In this document: in pieces, positions 18,177 to 27,165 of the stretch
Numbering within the stretch: the first letter of the stretch is position 1
Layout: the number at the start of each line of letters is the position of its first letter
DNA from: Kutzneria chonburiensis
Lineage (GTDB): Bacteria; Actinomycetota; Actinomycetes; Mycobacteriales; Pseudonocardiaceae
NCBI RefSeq assembly: GCF_028622115.1
Contig: NZ_CP097263.1
Coordinates: 5,394,001-5,458,000, forward strand
Reading direction: 5' to 3'
Length of the DNA stretch: 64,000 nucleotides
Made by a program: the position numbers and the translations under genes
Notes under the pieces: model-generated
Databases searched by the model: none
Told to the model about the DNA's origin: nothing
What the model saw: only the letters and a program-made list of their open reading frames with translations

Positions 18177-19247
18177 TCAGGGGGACATGTCGGAAGCCTC
18201 CGGGGAGTCACGATCGCCGTCGATGTCGATCTGTGCGTCGACGGCGGCGTCGGTCAGGACCAGCCGGAGCTGCTCCATGGGCACGCCGTAGCTGATGGCG
18301 CCGTACAGCAGACCGGCGAGGCTGTGCCCGGGTTGGACGGACCAGGCCTCTTCCAGGGCGATGTTGGCCATCGCCCCGTCGCCGCGCATGTAGGCGGACA
18401 CACCGAGCAGGACGGCGGCCTCGGCCCGTTCGGGCGGCGGCAGGGAGCGGGTGAGCTCGAGCCACAGGCGCTCGGCCGCGGGGACTTCCTTGCTGTCCAA
18501 CGCATAGCGGAGGCACACGTCGCGGACGCGATAGTCGGACAGCGCCAGACCGAACCGGACGAACTCCTCGTCCGTCGTGGGCAGGGTGGCGGCGGCGATC
18601 GCGTCGCGCAGGACGGCCAGGTGCTCGGCGCTGGTGGTGCGATCGGACCGGATGGCCGTGTCGAGCAGGTCGGCGAGTTTGATCGTGCGGTTGAGGTCGG
18701 GCGGTTCGAGCTGTCGGACCAGATCCTCGCGACGGTCGAAGGTCACCAGGCCGGACTGGACCACCGCGGCGGCGAACTCGCTGGCGGAGCTGTCGGGCAC
18801 CTCGCCTTCGCAGTCATCGTGCAGGTAGCAACGCCACCGCACGCCAGCCTCGGCGGACGGCATCCCGATCGCGTGCCAGACCGACACGCTGATCCGCGTC
18901 AGCGCGGCGAAGGCTCGCCGTATCAGGTCTTCATGCCGCGGATCGGCTTGTTCGCACACTACGAAGAGCACGGCAATCCGCGCGTCGGTCTGGCGCAGAG
19001 ATCTCACGAGGCTGGCGACGAGTCCGCTGTACAGCGAGGGCGGGGCCAGGTCGATCCGGGCGGTGGGCCCGATCAGGCCGTCGCCCCGCATCGTCACCGC
19101 GATGAGCGAGCCTTCGGGATGAAAGCCCAGCAGCGACGGGATCGCGGCGGCGAGCTCGCCGATGTCGGCGAGCCTGACGACGTGATCCTCGTCAGGGTGA
19201 TGTTCCTGATCGGGGTGATCCGGGTCGGGGTGAGCGGCGGTGTGCAT
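18177..19247 (-). CDS. DUF4192 family protein
   Basis: This 356-aa cytoplasmic protein belongs to the actinobacterial DUF4192 family, of unknown function. It opens with a His/Asp-rich stretch (HPDPDHPDQEHHPDEDH). The family core follows (LADIGELAAAIPSLLGFHPEGSLIAVTM), and a helical region sits near the C-terminus (AAVLLGVSAYMRGDGAMANIALEEAW). It has no signal peptide or membrane segment. Its 3' end faces the structured-repeat region. Confidence 0.82.
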   Translation of the reverse strand: MHTAAHPDPDHPDQEHHPDEDHVVRLADIGELAAAIPSLLGFHPEGSLIAVTMRGDGLIGPTARIDLAPPSLYSGLVASLVRSLRQTDARIAVLFVVCEQADPRHEDLIRRAFAALTRISVSVWHAIGMPSAEAGVRWRCYLHDDCEGEVPDSSASEFAAAVVQSGLVTFDRREDLVRQLEPPDLNRTIKLADLLDTAIRSDRTTSAEHLAVLRDAIAAATLPTTDEEFVRFGLALSDYRVRDVCLRYALDSKEVPAAERLWLELTRSLPPPERAEAAVLLGVSAYMRGDGAMANIALEEAWSVQPGHSLAGLLYGAISYGVPMEQLRLVLTDAAVDAQIDIDGDRDSPEASDMSP

Positions 19248-19361
19248 GGCGCCACTGTGCTCGGTCGCGGGGCTCGGCGGAGACGACGAAGATCAAGGTG
19301 TGGACAACTCGGTTTTGTCCACAGGGTTGGTCTGGCGCGGGTTTTCGGGCCGGGCGGTGTG

Positions 19362-19811
19362 CTATACGGCGAGGTGCCCGGTGGACGGACGGGACCGGTG
19401 CAGCTCGAGGCCGGTGTCCACCAGGTCGACGCGGGCCAGCGAGGCCACCTCGGGCAGCGGGATCCAGGCCGCCTTGTCGGTCGAACCGTCGATTTCGTCG
19501 CGCAGCTCGCCGCCGACGATCCGGGCCTCGTAGACGATGCGCAGCGCATGGAAATCCGTCTCGCCACCGAACCTTCGGGCGTACCGGCGGCGCATGGTGT
19601 GCACGCCGAGCAGGCTCTGCACCTCGGCCTGATAGCCGGTCTCCTCGGCGACCTCGCGAAGCACCGCGTCGAACGGGTCCTCGCCGTGGTCGATGCCGCC
19701 ACCGGGCAGTGTCCACAGCTTGCCCTCCGGCCCCACCCACCTGGCCAGCAGCACCGCGCCGTCACGCACGCAGACCGCGTAGGCCGCGACCCTCAACCGC
19801 TCGTACGCCAT
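19362..19811 (-). CDS. Nudix hydrolase
   Basis: This Nudix hydrolase of about 149 aa has a complete Nudix box, GGGIDHGEDPFDAVL followed by REVAEETGY, which binds the divalent metals used to cleave nucleoside diphosphate-X bonds. The substrate cannot be told. ATG 19811 is chosen because GGAGGTGGGA lies directly upstream; the longer frame to 19850 has no ribosome site. It is oriented like DUF4192, which follows 114 nt downstream. Confidence 0.85.
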   Translation of the reverse strand: MAYERLRVAAYAVCVRDGAVLLARWVGPEGKLWTLPGGGIDHGEDPFDAVLREVAEETGYQAEVQSLLGVHTMRRRYARRFGGETDFHALRIVYEARIVGGELRDEIDGSTDKAAWIPLPEVASLARVDLVDTGLELHRSRPSTGHLAV

Positions 19812-19952
19812 TCCCACCTCCGTGTGTCCACCCACGGGTTGATACCGCATTCAACCCGGCTCCCACCTGGGGACCGACGAAATCCGCGTCGCCGGAGACG
19901 AGTCTTGGACCCGTGCCGGAGCGGCACCCGGAGATCGAGGAGAGAAGAGCCC

Positions 19953-20441
19953 ATGTCCACGTTGGTGTTGGTCCTGGTCGGCGCGCTGGTGGTGCTGCGG
20001 GTGCTGGGCAAGCAGCTGACGGGGTCGTTCGTCACCGCCAGGTCGCTGGTGCTGATGCCGGCCATCCTGATCGTCATCGGGTTCGGCGGCGCGGCCGCCG
20101 CGGTGAGCGTCGCACGGCCCGGCGAGATCGTGTTCTTCCTGGTCGACGCGCTGATCGTGGTGGGGCTGGGGCTGGCCCGCGGCGCCTCCACCCGGCTCAG
20201 CATGCGGGACGGCAGCCTGTTCCAGAAGGGCACCGCGCTGACGATCGTGCTGTGGCTGACGACGATCGCGGTGCGGGTCGGCGCCGGCTTCCTCGGGCAC
20301 GCGCTGGGTATCGAGGGCGGCCTGACCGCGGCCTCCGCGCTGATGCTGTTCGGCATCACCATCGCCGCCCAGAACGCGGTGATCTACCTCCGGGCGCAGC
20401 AGCAGCGGCTGCCGCTCGCGGTGGCCGCGCCCCGCCGCTAG
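19953..20441 (+). CDS. DUF1453/CcdC-like membrane protein
   Basis: This 162-aa protein has about five hydrophobic segments (first: STLVLVLVGALVVLRVLG). A short polar loop contains RLSMRDGSLFQKGTAL, a pattern of DUF1453 proteins often found beside NarL-type sensor kinases. ATG 19953 follows GAGGAGAGAAG. It is first in a run with the kinase, regulator and deaminase genes (9 nt to the kinase), so it may take part in signal perception. That role is inferred from context. Confidence 0.75.
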   Translation: MSTLVLVLVGALVVLRVLGKQLTGSFVTARSLVLMPAILIVIGFGGAAAAVSVARPGEIVFFLVDALIVVGLGLARGASTRLSMRDGSLFQKGTALTIVLWLTTIAVRVGAGFLGHALGIEGGLTAASALMLFGITIAAQNAVIYLRAQQQRLPLAVAAPRR

Positions 20442-20449
20442 AACCTGCG

Positions 20450-21637
20450 ATGATGACGACCATGTTCGACGATCAGGGCTTCGTACCTTCGGACCGGAGG
20501 TACGGAGCCCTGTCGTTCGTCCGGTTGATGCCGTCGGTGTTCGCACTGACGCTGTTCCTGCCCCAAGGGTGGGTGCTGGCCGGCACGCCGCTCCAGACGT
20601 CGGAACTGCCGTGGCTGATCCCGCTGGTGCTGATCGTCGTCGCCGGCAACATCATGGTGCTGCCGTTCTCATGGGCGGCGCTGCGGTCGCCGCTGGTATT
20701 GCAGGTCGGCTTGCTCGCCGTCACGCTGGCGTCGAGCGGGATCCTGCTGCTGCACCCGAACGGCGTGGTGTACGCGCTGCCGTTCTGGACGGCGCGGCTG
20801 GCGGTCCGCTACCGCGGTCCCAGGCCGTTCAGCTACATCGTGATCGGCCTGTCCATGCTCGGCGGGGCGCTTCCGCAGCTGGTCAGGGACTTCCAGTGGC
20901 TGGCCGGGCTGGGCATCGCGCTCGGCGTGCTGGCCCTGGTGCTGCTCACGGCCAACCGCCAGGGCCGCGAGGAGCGTCTGGAGCAGGCCGAGCTGCTGGT
21001 CGCGCGGCGGCAGCAGGTGATCGAGGAGCACGCCCGCGCGGCAGCGCTGGCCGAGCGTGCGCGGATCGCGCGCGAGGTGCACGACGTGCTGGCGCACTCG
21101 CTGGCGGGACTGTCACTGACGTTGCAGGGCACGCGCCTGATGCTGCAACGGGACAACGCGTCGCAGGAGGTCATCGACCAGGTGACCAAGGCGCAGCGGC
21201 TGGCTGCGGACGGTCTCGCGGAGGCACGGCGCGCAGTCGCGGCGCTGCGCGAGGACAAGGTGCCGGATGCACGGGCGATCGCCGACCTGGTCACGGCGTT
21301 CCGACTGGAGTCCGGCGCGGCCGCGGAGCTGGTCGTCAACGGCGAGCCACGCGATCTGCCGGCGGAGGCCGCCGCGGCGCTGTACCGCACGGCGCAGGAG
21401 GCGCTCACCAACGCCCGTAAGCACGCGCCGGGGGCGCCCGTGGAAGCGGTGCTGGACTTTGAGGACGGACGCACGGTGCTCACGGTCACTGACCACCCGG
21501 GAAAGCCGCCGGCACACGCGACGAACGGCGGCTACGGTCTGTTGGGGATGCGGGAACGGGCCGAGCTGATCGGCGGAGAACTGGAGACTGGGCCCATGGA
21601 GGACGGGTGGCGCGTGCGACTGGTGGTGCCGGCGTGA
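20450..21637 (+). CDS. sensor histidine kinase, HisKA_3 type
   Basis: This 395-aa kinase has an N-terminal membrane domain of about five or six segments (residues 20-165) and a coiled linker. HisKA_3 carries the phospho-acceptor in REVHDVLAHSLAGLS (about residue 210), and HATPase_c has the N-box ALTNARKHA and GYGLLGMRER. It partners the response regulator that follows with a GTGA overlap. Alternative starts are ATG 20453 and 20462. The N-terminal domain has no extracellular sensor, suggesting detection in or near the membrane. Confidence 0.88.
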   Translation: MMTTMFDDQGFVPSDRRYGALSFVRLMPSVFALTLFLPQGWVLAGTPLQTSELPWLIPLVLIVVAGNIMVLPFSWAALRSPLVLQVGLLAVTLASSGILLLHPNGVVYALPFWTARLAVRYRGPRPFSYIVIGLSMLGGALPQLVRDFQWLAGLGIALGVLALVLLTANRQGREERLEQAELLVARRQQVIEEHARAAALAERARIAREVHDVLAHSLAGLSLTLQGTRLMLQRDNASQEVIDQVTKAQRLAADGLAEARRAVAALREDKVPDARAIADLVTAFRLESGAAAELVVNGEPRDLPAEAAAALYRTAQEALTNARKHAPGAPVEAVLDFEDGRTVLTVTDHPGKPPAHATNGGYGLLGMRERAELIGGELETGPMEDGWRVRLVVPA

Positions 21638-22290
21638 GCGATCTGCGGGTGGTGCTGGCGGACGACCAGACGGTGGTGCGCGAGGGTCTCGTGACACTGC
21701 TGAAGCTGCTGCCTGGAGTGGAGGTCGTGGGGGCGGCGGCCGACGGGGAGCAGGCGGTGGCGTTGGTGGCGGAGCAGCGGCCCGACGTGTTGCTGGTGGA
21801 CCTGAGGATGCCTCGGTGTGACGGGGTTGAGGCGACGCGGCGGGTGCGGGAGCAGTACCCGGAGACCGAGGTCGTGGTGCTGACGACGTATACCGACGAC
21901 GACAGCGTGCTGTCGGCTTTGCGGGCCGGGGCAAGGGGATTCCTGACCAAGGACGCGGATGCGGAGGCGATCGCGCGGGCCCTGCACGCGGCTGCGGCGG
22001 GGCAGTCCACGGTGGACGGCGAGGTGCAGCGGCGGCTGGTGGAGGCGGCGATGGGCGGCGGCCAGCCGAACAAGCCGTCCGCGGAGCCGGCGGACGGGCT
22101 GACGCCGCGGGAGATCGATGTGCTGCGGCTGATCGCGGCGGGCATGTCGAACACGGAGATCGCCCGCAAGCTGGTGGTGACCGAGGCGACGGTGAAGACG
22201 CACGTGAACCACCTGTTCGCCAAGGCCAACCTCCGTGACCGGGCGCAGGCGGTGGCGTACGCCTACAAGACGGGCCTGGTGACTGACTGA
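21634..22290 (+). CDS. NarL/LuxR-type response regulator
   Basis: This 218-aa regulator has a receiver domain (acidic pair in LADDQ; phospho-acceptor Asp in VLLVDLRMP; Lys in LTKDA) and a C-terminal LuxR helix-turn-helix (LTPREIDVLRLIAAGMSNTE, TVKTHVNHLFAK). GTG 21634 overlaps the kinase stop, so the pair is coupled. The deaminase-family gene starts directly after its stop codon, which makes that gene a likely operon member rather than a regulated target. Confidence 0.9.
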   Translation: MSDLRVVLADDQTVVREGLVTLLKLLPGVEVVGAAADGEQAVALVAEQRPDVLLVDLRMPRCDGVEATRRVREQYPETEVVVLTTYTDDDSVLSALRAGARGFLTKDADAEAIARALHAAAAGQSTVDGEVQRRLVEAAMGGGQPNKPSAEPADGLTPREIDVLRLIAAGMSNTEIARKLVVTEATVKTHVNHLFAKANLRDRAQAVAYAYKTGLVTD

Positions 22291-23313
22291 ATGGACATCG
22301 AGGCGTTCATCGCAGCCCTGCCCAAGGCCGAACTGCATGTGCACCTGGTCGGCGCGGCGTCACTGGACACGGTGTTGGAGCTGGCGCGCCGCCATCCCAC
22401 GACCCGGGTGCCGAAGGATCGCGTCGAGCTCGCGAGGTACTACGAGTTCACGGACTTCCCGCACTTCATCTCCGTCTACAGCGCGGTGAACAAGCTGGTC
22501 ACGACACCCGACGACGTGCAGACGCTGCTGCTGGGCCTGGCGCGTGACCTCGCCGCGAACAACGTCCGGTACGCCGAGGTGACGGTGTCGGCGATCGCGC
22601 ATTTCCCTTACGGCGTCGATCCGGACGCGCTGTCCGAGGCGCTGGTCGCCGGCCGCAAACGGGCGCTCGCGGAGCACGGCGTCGAGCTGGCGTGGATCTT
22701 CGACGTGCCGATGCCGTCCGATCTCCGCGAGGGCTACAGCACCCTGGAATACGTGCTCGACCAGCGGCCGGAGGGCACCGTCGGCCTTGGGCTCGCCGGT
22801 CTGGAGGCACCATACCCACGCGCAGGGTTCAAAGCTGCCTTCCACGACGCGAAGGCGGCCGGGCTGCGCAGCATCCCGCACGCCGGTGAGACAACCGGCC
22901 CGGAGGAGATCTGGGCGGCGCTGCACGACCTCGGCGCGGAGCGGATCGGGCACGGCGTCAGCGCGGCCACCGACGAGAAGTTGCTCAAGCACCTCGCCGA
23001 GACCGGAATCCCGCTGGAGGTGTCGCTGACCTCCAACATCTGCACGAAGGCGGTGCCGTCGCTGGCTGAGCACCCGCTGCCCCGACTCTTGGACGCCGGC
23101 GTGACGGTCACGCTGAACACCGACGACCCGGGCATGTTCGGCACGAACCTCAACCGCGAGTACCTGCTGGCCCATCAGCTGTTCGGCCTGGGGCGACCCG
23201 AGCTGGCGGAGCTGGCGCGCAACGCGGCGCGGGCGGCGTTCTGCTCGGAGCAGACGAGGTCACGCCTGCTCGACGGCATCGACGCGGTCGAGCGCGCGGC
23301 GGCCGACCAGTAG
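22291..23313 (+). CDS. adenosine deaminase-family hydrolase
   Basis: This 340-aa metal-dependent aminohydrolase has the family motifs in order: ELHVHLVGA (zinc His pair; canonical HLEG reads HLVG), HAGET (zinc His, catalytic Glu), GHGV, SLTSN and LNTDDPGMFGT. It deaminates adenosine or a related compound such as aminofutalosine; the sequence alone does not decide. Its ATG directly follows the response-regulator stop with no gap. Its 3' end overlaps the convergent DedA gene by 54 nt. Confidence 0.83.
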   Translation: MDIEAFIAALPKAELHVHLVGAASLDTVLELARRHPTTRVPKDRVELARYYEFTDFPHFISVYSAVNKLVTTPDDVQTLLLGLARDLAANNVRYAEVTVSAIAHFPYGVDPDALSEALVAGRKRALAEHGVELAWIFDVPMPSDLREGYSTLEYVLDQRPEGTVGLGLAGLEAPYPRAGFKAAFHDAKAAGLRSIPHAGETTGPEEIWAALHDLGAERIGHGVSAATDEKLLKHLAETGIPLEVSLTSNICTKAVPSLAEHPLPRLLDAGVTVTLNTDDPGMFGTNLNREYLLAHQLFGLGRPELAELARNAARAAFCSEQTRSRLLDGIDAVERAAADQ

Positions 23314-23850
23314 CAGGCCACCGATCAGCACGACCCCGACCACGACGGCCAGCCAGGACCAGCGCTGGTACGCCTCGCTGGCGCCGTAACCGACCGCCAC
23401 CCACACCAGGCCCCATATCGCCGCCGACGGCAGGTTCCACGGCAGGAACCGTCGGTACGACAGCCCGGCCGCGGCGGCGAACCGGGGCGTGAGCGTCCGC
23501 GCCCCGACCACCCACTGTCCGACCAGCACCGCGGAGCCGCCGTAGCGGCCCAGCACTGCCCGCGCCCGCTGCCCCTTGGCGCTTGTCAGCCACCGGCTGC
23601 TGAGCGCGCCGGGACGGTAGCGGCCGGCGGCGAAGGACAGATTGCTGCCGACCAACGCCGCGACCGTGCCGACGGCGAGCGCCACCGGCAGCGCCACCAG
23701 GCCGCTGTCGGCGAAGACGCCGAGCGTCAGCAGGGCACTGGAGCCGGGCAGCACGACCCCGACGACCAGCGCCGCCTCCGCGACCACGAGCAGGCCGATA
23801 GCCAGCACGACCAGCGGCCCGGGCAGGCCGACCAGCAGGTCAGCCAGCAT
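23260..23850 (-). CDS. DedA/SNARE-associated family membrane protein
   Basis: This 196-aa polytopic membrane protein belongs to the DedA family, thought to act in lipid carrier or phospholipid translocation. It shows EAALVVGVVLPGSSALLTLG near the N-terminus and the family-like VGARTLTPRFAAAAGLSYRRFL, with about five membrane segments. It overlaps the upstream methyltransferase by 11 nt, so the two are co-translated and may both act on membrane lipids (inference). Confidence 0.85.
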   Translation of the reverse strand: MLADLLVGLPGPLVVLAIGLLVVAEAALVVGVVLPGSSALLTLGVFADSGLVALPVALAVGTVAALVGSNLSFAAGRYRPGALSSRWLTSAKGQRARAVLGRYGGSAVLVGQWVVGARTLTPRFAAAAGLSYRRFLPWNLPSAAIWGLVWVAVGYGASEAYQRWSWLAVVVGVVLIGGLLLVGRRALDRVDAVEQA

Positions 23851-24463
23851 CGTCGCCCATGGTCGGCCGCCGGCAGACGTAGCTGATCGCGGGCGGCACG
23901 TTGGCCCACACCACCCGGGACACGATCACCTCGTCGAAGCTGCGGTCCAGCAGCGCACGGAACTGCCGCGCCTGCCGCATGCCCAACGCGTGCACGTACG
24001 CGAACGTGGTGAACGCGCCCGCGGGCGTCAGCACCGAGCCGACCTGGCGCAGGATGGCCCGCTGCAGATCCTGCGGGAACAGCGCCCACGGCAGGCCGCT
24101 GATCACGGCGTCGACCTGCTCGACACCGCGGTCGGCCAGCAGTTTGCCCAGCTCGGCCGCGTCCCCGTGCACCACGTCCAGCCGCGGGTACGTGGTCCGC
24201 AGGTGCTCCACCAGCGTGCCGTCGAGCTCAACGGCCATATGCCGGCCGCCGGCCGGGATCCGACGCTGCACGGCCTTCGACGCCGATCCAGTGCCCGGCC
24301 CCAGCTCGACCACGGTCGGTGTGCCGGTGCTGGGCACGACCGTGGCCAGCAGGCCGGCGAGGGCGGGTCCGCTGGGGGCGATCGCGCCGACCGCGGACGG
24401 CTGGCGGCGAACGGCCCCGAGGAAGACCCGGAGGTCATGGAACGGCTGCGTCATGGCGACCAT
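23840..24463 (-). CDS. SAM-dependent methyltransferase (phospholipid methyltransferase-like)
   Basis: This Rossmann-fold methyltransferase of about 207 aa has the SAM loop VVELGPGTGSASKAV, the acidic motif AVELD and the post-I motif VVHGDAAEL. The opening VGAIAPSGPALA is typical of enzymes annotated as phospholipid N-methyltransferases in actinobacteria and rhizobia. The substrate is not proven. ATG 24454 is an alternative start. It is co-transcribed with DedA. Confidence 0.8.
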   Translation of the reverse strand: MVAMTQPFHDLRVFLGAVRRQPSAVGAIAPSGPALAGLLATVVPSTGTPTVVELGPGTGSASKAVQRRIPAGGRHMAVELDGTLVEHLRTTYPRLDVVHGDAAELGKLLADRGVEQVDAVISGLPWALFPQDLQRAILRQVGSVLTPAGAFTTFAYVHALGMRQARQFRALLDRSFDEVIVSRVVWANVPPAISYVCRRPTMGDDAG

Positions 24464-24517
24464 GGTGCCCGGTCCCGTGCTGTGCTCGCGTCAAACCCCG
24501 GTCGCGCGTCGGCCCCG

Positions 24518-24533
24518 CTGAGATCATCCTCAG
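24518..24533. promoter_or_regulatory. inverted repeat upstream of the SDR gene
   Basis: CTGAG-ATCATC-CTCAG (16 nt) lies between the divergent methyltransferase and SDR genes, followed by a TTGACC (24536-24541) that could be a -35 element. It is a candidate operator with no assigned regulator. Confidence 0.35.
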
Positions 24534-24589
24534 GGTTGACCCCGGGAAAACCGGTCGCCATCCGCCGTCCCGTGATCCAGATTGGCCCT

Positions 24590-25345
24590 ATGAGCGCACG
24601 GGGAACGGCACTGGTGACGGGGGTCGGCCGGTCGGCCGGCATCGGTGCGACGGTGGCCGCTGACCTGGCCGAAGCCGGCTGGGACGTCGCGATCAGCCAC
24701 TGGCGGCCCTACGACGAGAAGATGCCGTGGGGCGGTGACCCGGACGCGCAGCGGGAGCTGACCGACCGGATGACGGCCGCCGGCGCGCGGTCGGTGGCGA
24801 TCGAGGCCGACCTGGGCGATGCGGCCGTGCCGGCACGGCTGTTCGACGAGGTCGAACGCGAGCTGGGCGCCGTCACCGCGCTGGTGATGTGCCACTGCGA
24901 GAGCGTCGACTCGGGACTGCTCGACAGTTCAGTCGATAGCTTCGACCTCCATTTCGCGGTCAATGCCAGGGCGACCTGGCTGCTGATCAAGGAATTCGGG
25001 CAGCGGTTCCGCGGTGACCACGGCAGCGGCCGGATCGTGGCGTTCACCAGCGACCACACCGTCCACAACATGCCCTACGGCGCCAGCAAGGGCGCACTGG
25101 ACCGGATCACGCTCGCCGCCACCCACGAGTTCGCACACCTGGGCATTACCGCCAACGTGATCAACCCAGGGCCGAACGACACCGGGTGGATGACCCCGCA
25201 ACAGCTGTCCGACGTCACACGGGCCACGCCGCTCGGCCGGGTCGGCACGCCACAGGACTCCGCGAACCTGGTGACGTTCCTCTGCTCGCCCAAGGGCGGC
25301 TGGATCAATGGCCAGCTGCTCTACAGCAACGGCGGCGTCAAGTAG
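24590..25345 (+). CDS. short-chain dehydrogenase/reductase
   Basis: This 251-aa SDR has the nucleotide loop TGVGRSAGIGA, the catalytic Tyr/Lys in YGASK, and a Ser about 13 residues earlier (AFTSDHTVHNM). The C-terminus GGWINGQLLYSNGG matches FabG-like SDRs. The substrate is unknown. It overlaps the convergent hydrolase gene by 25 nt. Confidence 0.85.
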   Translation: MSARGTALVTGVGRSAGIGATVAADLAEAGWDVAISHWRPYDEKMPWGGDPDAQRELTDRMTAAGARSVAIEADLGDAAVPARLFDEVERELGAVTALVMCHCESVDSGLLDSSVDSFDLHFAVNARATWLLIKEFGQRFRGDHGSGRIVAFTSDHTVHNMPYGASKGALDRITLAATHEFAHLGITANVINPGPNDTGWMTPQQLSDVTRATPLGRVGTPQDSANLVTFLCSPKGGWINGQLLYSNGGVK

Positions 25346-26103
25346 CGCCGGAACCAGTCACTGAACGCCTCGTCCACGCGGCGGGCGTCGTCGTTGCCCG
25401 GCGCCAGCTCGGTGGCCAGGGCGTGGTCCAGGCCCGGGATGTCGATCAATTCGGCGTCCAGCGCCTTGGCCAGTCGGCCCAGCGGCTCACGGAACTCCGG
25501 CTCGTCCTCGTCGCCGCGGACGAGCAGCAACGCCAGTTCGGGGTGCCGCCGACGGAGTTCGTCGGCACGCGCGACGAAGTCCAGCCGAGCCGCGGCGGCC
25601 CGCGACTCGTAGCACCATCGAAAGGGCGTGCCGAACCAGTTCGCCGTGCTGTCGGCGACCGGCTCCAGTTGCGCGATCGGATTCACCAGCGCGACCGCGC
25701 CCACATCGACGTCCTGCTCGGTGAGCACTTGCAACGCCACCGCGCCACCGGCGGAGCCGCCGAAAAAACCGAGGGGTCCATCAGTTTCGAGCTGGGATCG
25801 CAGTTGTGACAACGCCGTCGGAAACATGCCGGACGCGGTGCTGACCATGGGGTCGATGAGCATGAGCACGTAGTCCTCGGCGGCCCGACGATCGGTGTCG
25901 TCGCACTCGGGCAGTCGCATGTAGACACGCCAGGCCGGCACGTCGGCCATCGGCAGCGCGGCCGCCATCGCCGTTTCGGTGCGCGGCGGATCCAACATGT
26001 GCCAGCCGACCAGCAGTGGCGTGCGGTCGGTCGGGTGTTCGGGCGGGCGGGCCAGAAACGGTACTCCGGCGGCGGTGCCGCGGATCATTTCGTCCATGAG
26101 CAC
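25321..26103 (-). CDS. alpha/beta hydrolase
   Basis: This 260-aa hydrolase has the nucleophile elbow GFFGGSAGGAVALQ (Ser near residue 117), a late Asp region (LLLVRGDEDEP) and a catalytic His in DHALATEL. It is probably an esterase or carboxylesterase of unknown substrate. Several start codons lie within 20 nt (26103, 26097 and further in). No signal peptide is seen. Confidence 0.75.
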   Translation of the reverse strand: MLMDEMIRGTAAGVPFLARPPEHPTDRTPLLVGWHMLDPPRTETAMAAALPMADVPAWRVYMRLPECDDTDRRAAEDYVLMLIDPMVSTASGMFPTALSQLRSQLETDGPLGFFGGSAGGAVALQVLTEQDVDVGAVALVNPIAQLEPVADSTANWFGTPFRWCYESRAAAARLDFVARADELRRRHPELALLLVRGDEDEPEFREPLGRLAKALDAELIDIPGLDHALATELAPGNDDARRVDEAFSDWFRRYLTPPLL

Positions 26104-26244
26104 ACCATGGCAGACGAGCCTGACAATCCCGCCCGGGTAGCTTCGCGGTCACCGCCCGGAGCCGTTCCTAAGAGCTTCGTGAAATGACTCTGTCGGTTCC
26201 CAGTCGATGGGGATGGACGGCGCTCGCACCCCGTTTGACCAGGC

Positions 26245-27165
26245 ATGAGACGTCTTCCGGCGACCTTGGCGCTGCTCACGGCGACAGTAGCAGTGGGTAT
26301 CGCGCTGCTCGCGTCAACCCCGGTCACCGCCACCCTCGCCGCGGAGCGCCAAACCGTCCCGCCGCCCACGACGACAACGGTCCCGACAACGACCACGACC
26401 ACCATGACGACGACCACGACGCCCGCCCCGACGGTGGCGCCGGAGGTCGTCGGCGAACTCGTGGACAAGGCCGCCAACAGCGTCGTCCCGGGTACGACCG
26501 TTGGCGTGCTGGCGGTCGACACCGACAGCGGCGAGACAGTGGCCAGCTACAACGCGACCGAGCCGATGTACACCGCGTCGGTGGTGAAGCTGCTGATCGC
26601 CATCGACCTGCTGCACAGCGAGAACTGGCAGCCGGACGACGCGACGGCGGCCCGGCTGGAGCAGATGATCTCCTACAGCGACGACGACATCGCCAACGCC
26701 CTGTGGGACGAGGACGGCGGCAACTCGATCGTCACGCGGGCGGCCGCGCTGATCGGCCTCACCGAGACGCAGCCGCCGGACGATCCGGCGCAGTGGGGCG
26801 AGGCGATGATGTCCGCGCAGGACGTCGTCAAGACGTACCAGTACATCCAGGACGAGATCCCGGCGCAGGCGCAGGACGTGCTGATGACCGGCATGCGCAA
26901 CGCCGCCGCGACCGCCGCCGACGGATTCCAGCAGTACTTCGGCATCCCGGACGGCCTGCCGGGCACCTCGTGGGCCATCAAACAGGGCTGGATGCTGCTG
27001 ATGTCGACGACCGTGCTGAACACCACCGGCATGGTCGGTCTGGGCCCAACCATGCCCTACGCGGTGGCCATCATGACCGAACTGCCGGCCGGAACCTCGT
27101 GGGCGGATGGAATGAATGCGGTTTCCGTGGCGTCTGGCGCAATCAAAGCGGCTTTCGTTCGCTGA
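26245..27165 (+). CDS. secreted serine hydrolase of the class A beta-lactamase fold
   Basis: This 306-aa exported protein has a signal peptide (about residues 1-33) and a Thr/Pro linker (about 36-65). The catalytic domain has SVVKL (SxxK; nucleophile Ser) and an SDD triplet in YSDDDIANALW in place of the usual SDN. The last KTG-like motif is hard to assign (AIKQGW is a candidate). This fits the actinobacterial penicillin-binding or beta-lactamase-like proteins rather than a proven lactamase. It ends 23 nt inside the convergent ABC gene. Confidence 0.78.
   Translation: MRRLPATLALLTATVAVGIALLASTPVTATLAAERQTVPPPTTTTVPTTTTTTMTTTTTPAPTVAPEVVGELVDKAANSVVPGTTVGVLAVDTDSGETVASYNATEPMYTASVVKLLIAIDLLHSENWQPDDATAARLEQMISYSDDDIANALWDEDGGNSIVTRAAALIGLTETQPPDDPAQWGEAMMSAQDVVKTYQYIQDEIPAQAQDVLMTGMRNAAATAADGFQQYFGIPDGLPGTSWAIKQGWMLLMSTTVLNTTGMVGLGPTMPYAVAIMTELPAGTSWADGMNAVSVASGAIKAAFVR

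Noticed and set aside
18135-20441. 768-codon plus-strand ORF
   Set aside because: Only the last 162 codons (from ATG 19953) look like a protein; the rest is antisense to DUF4192 and the Nudix gene.
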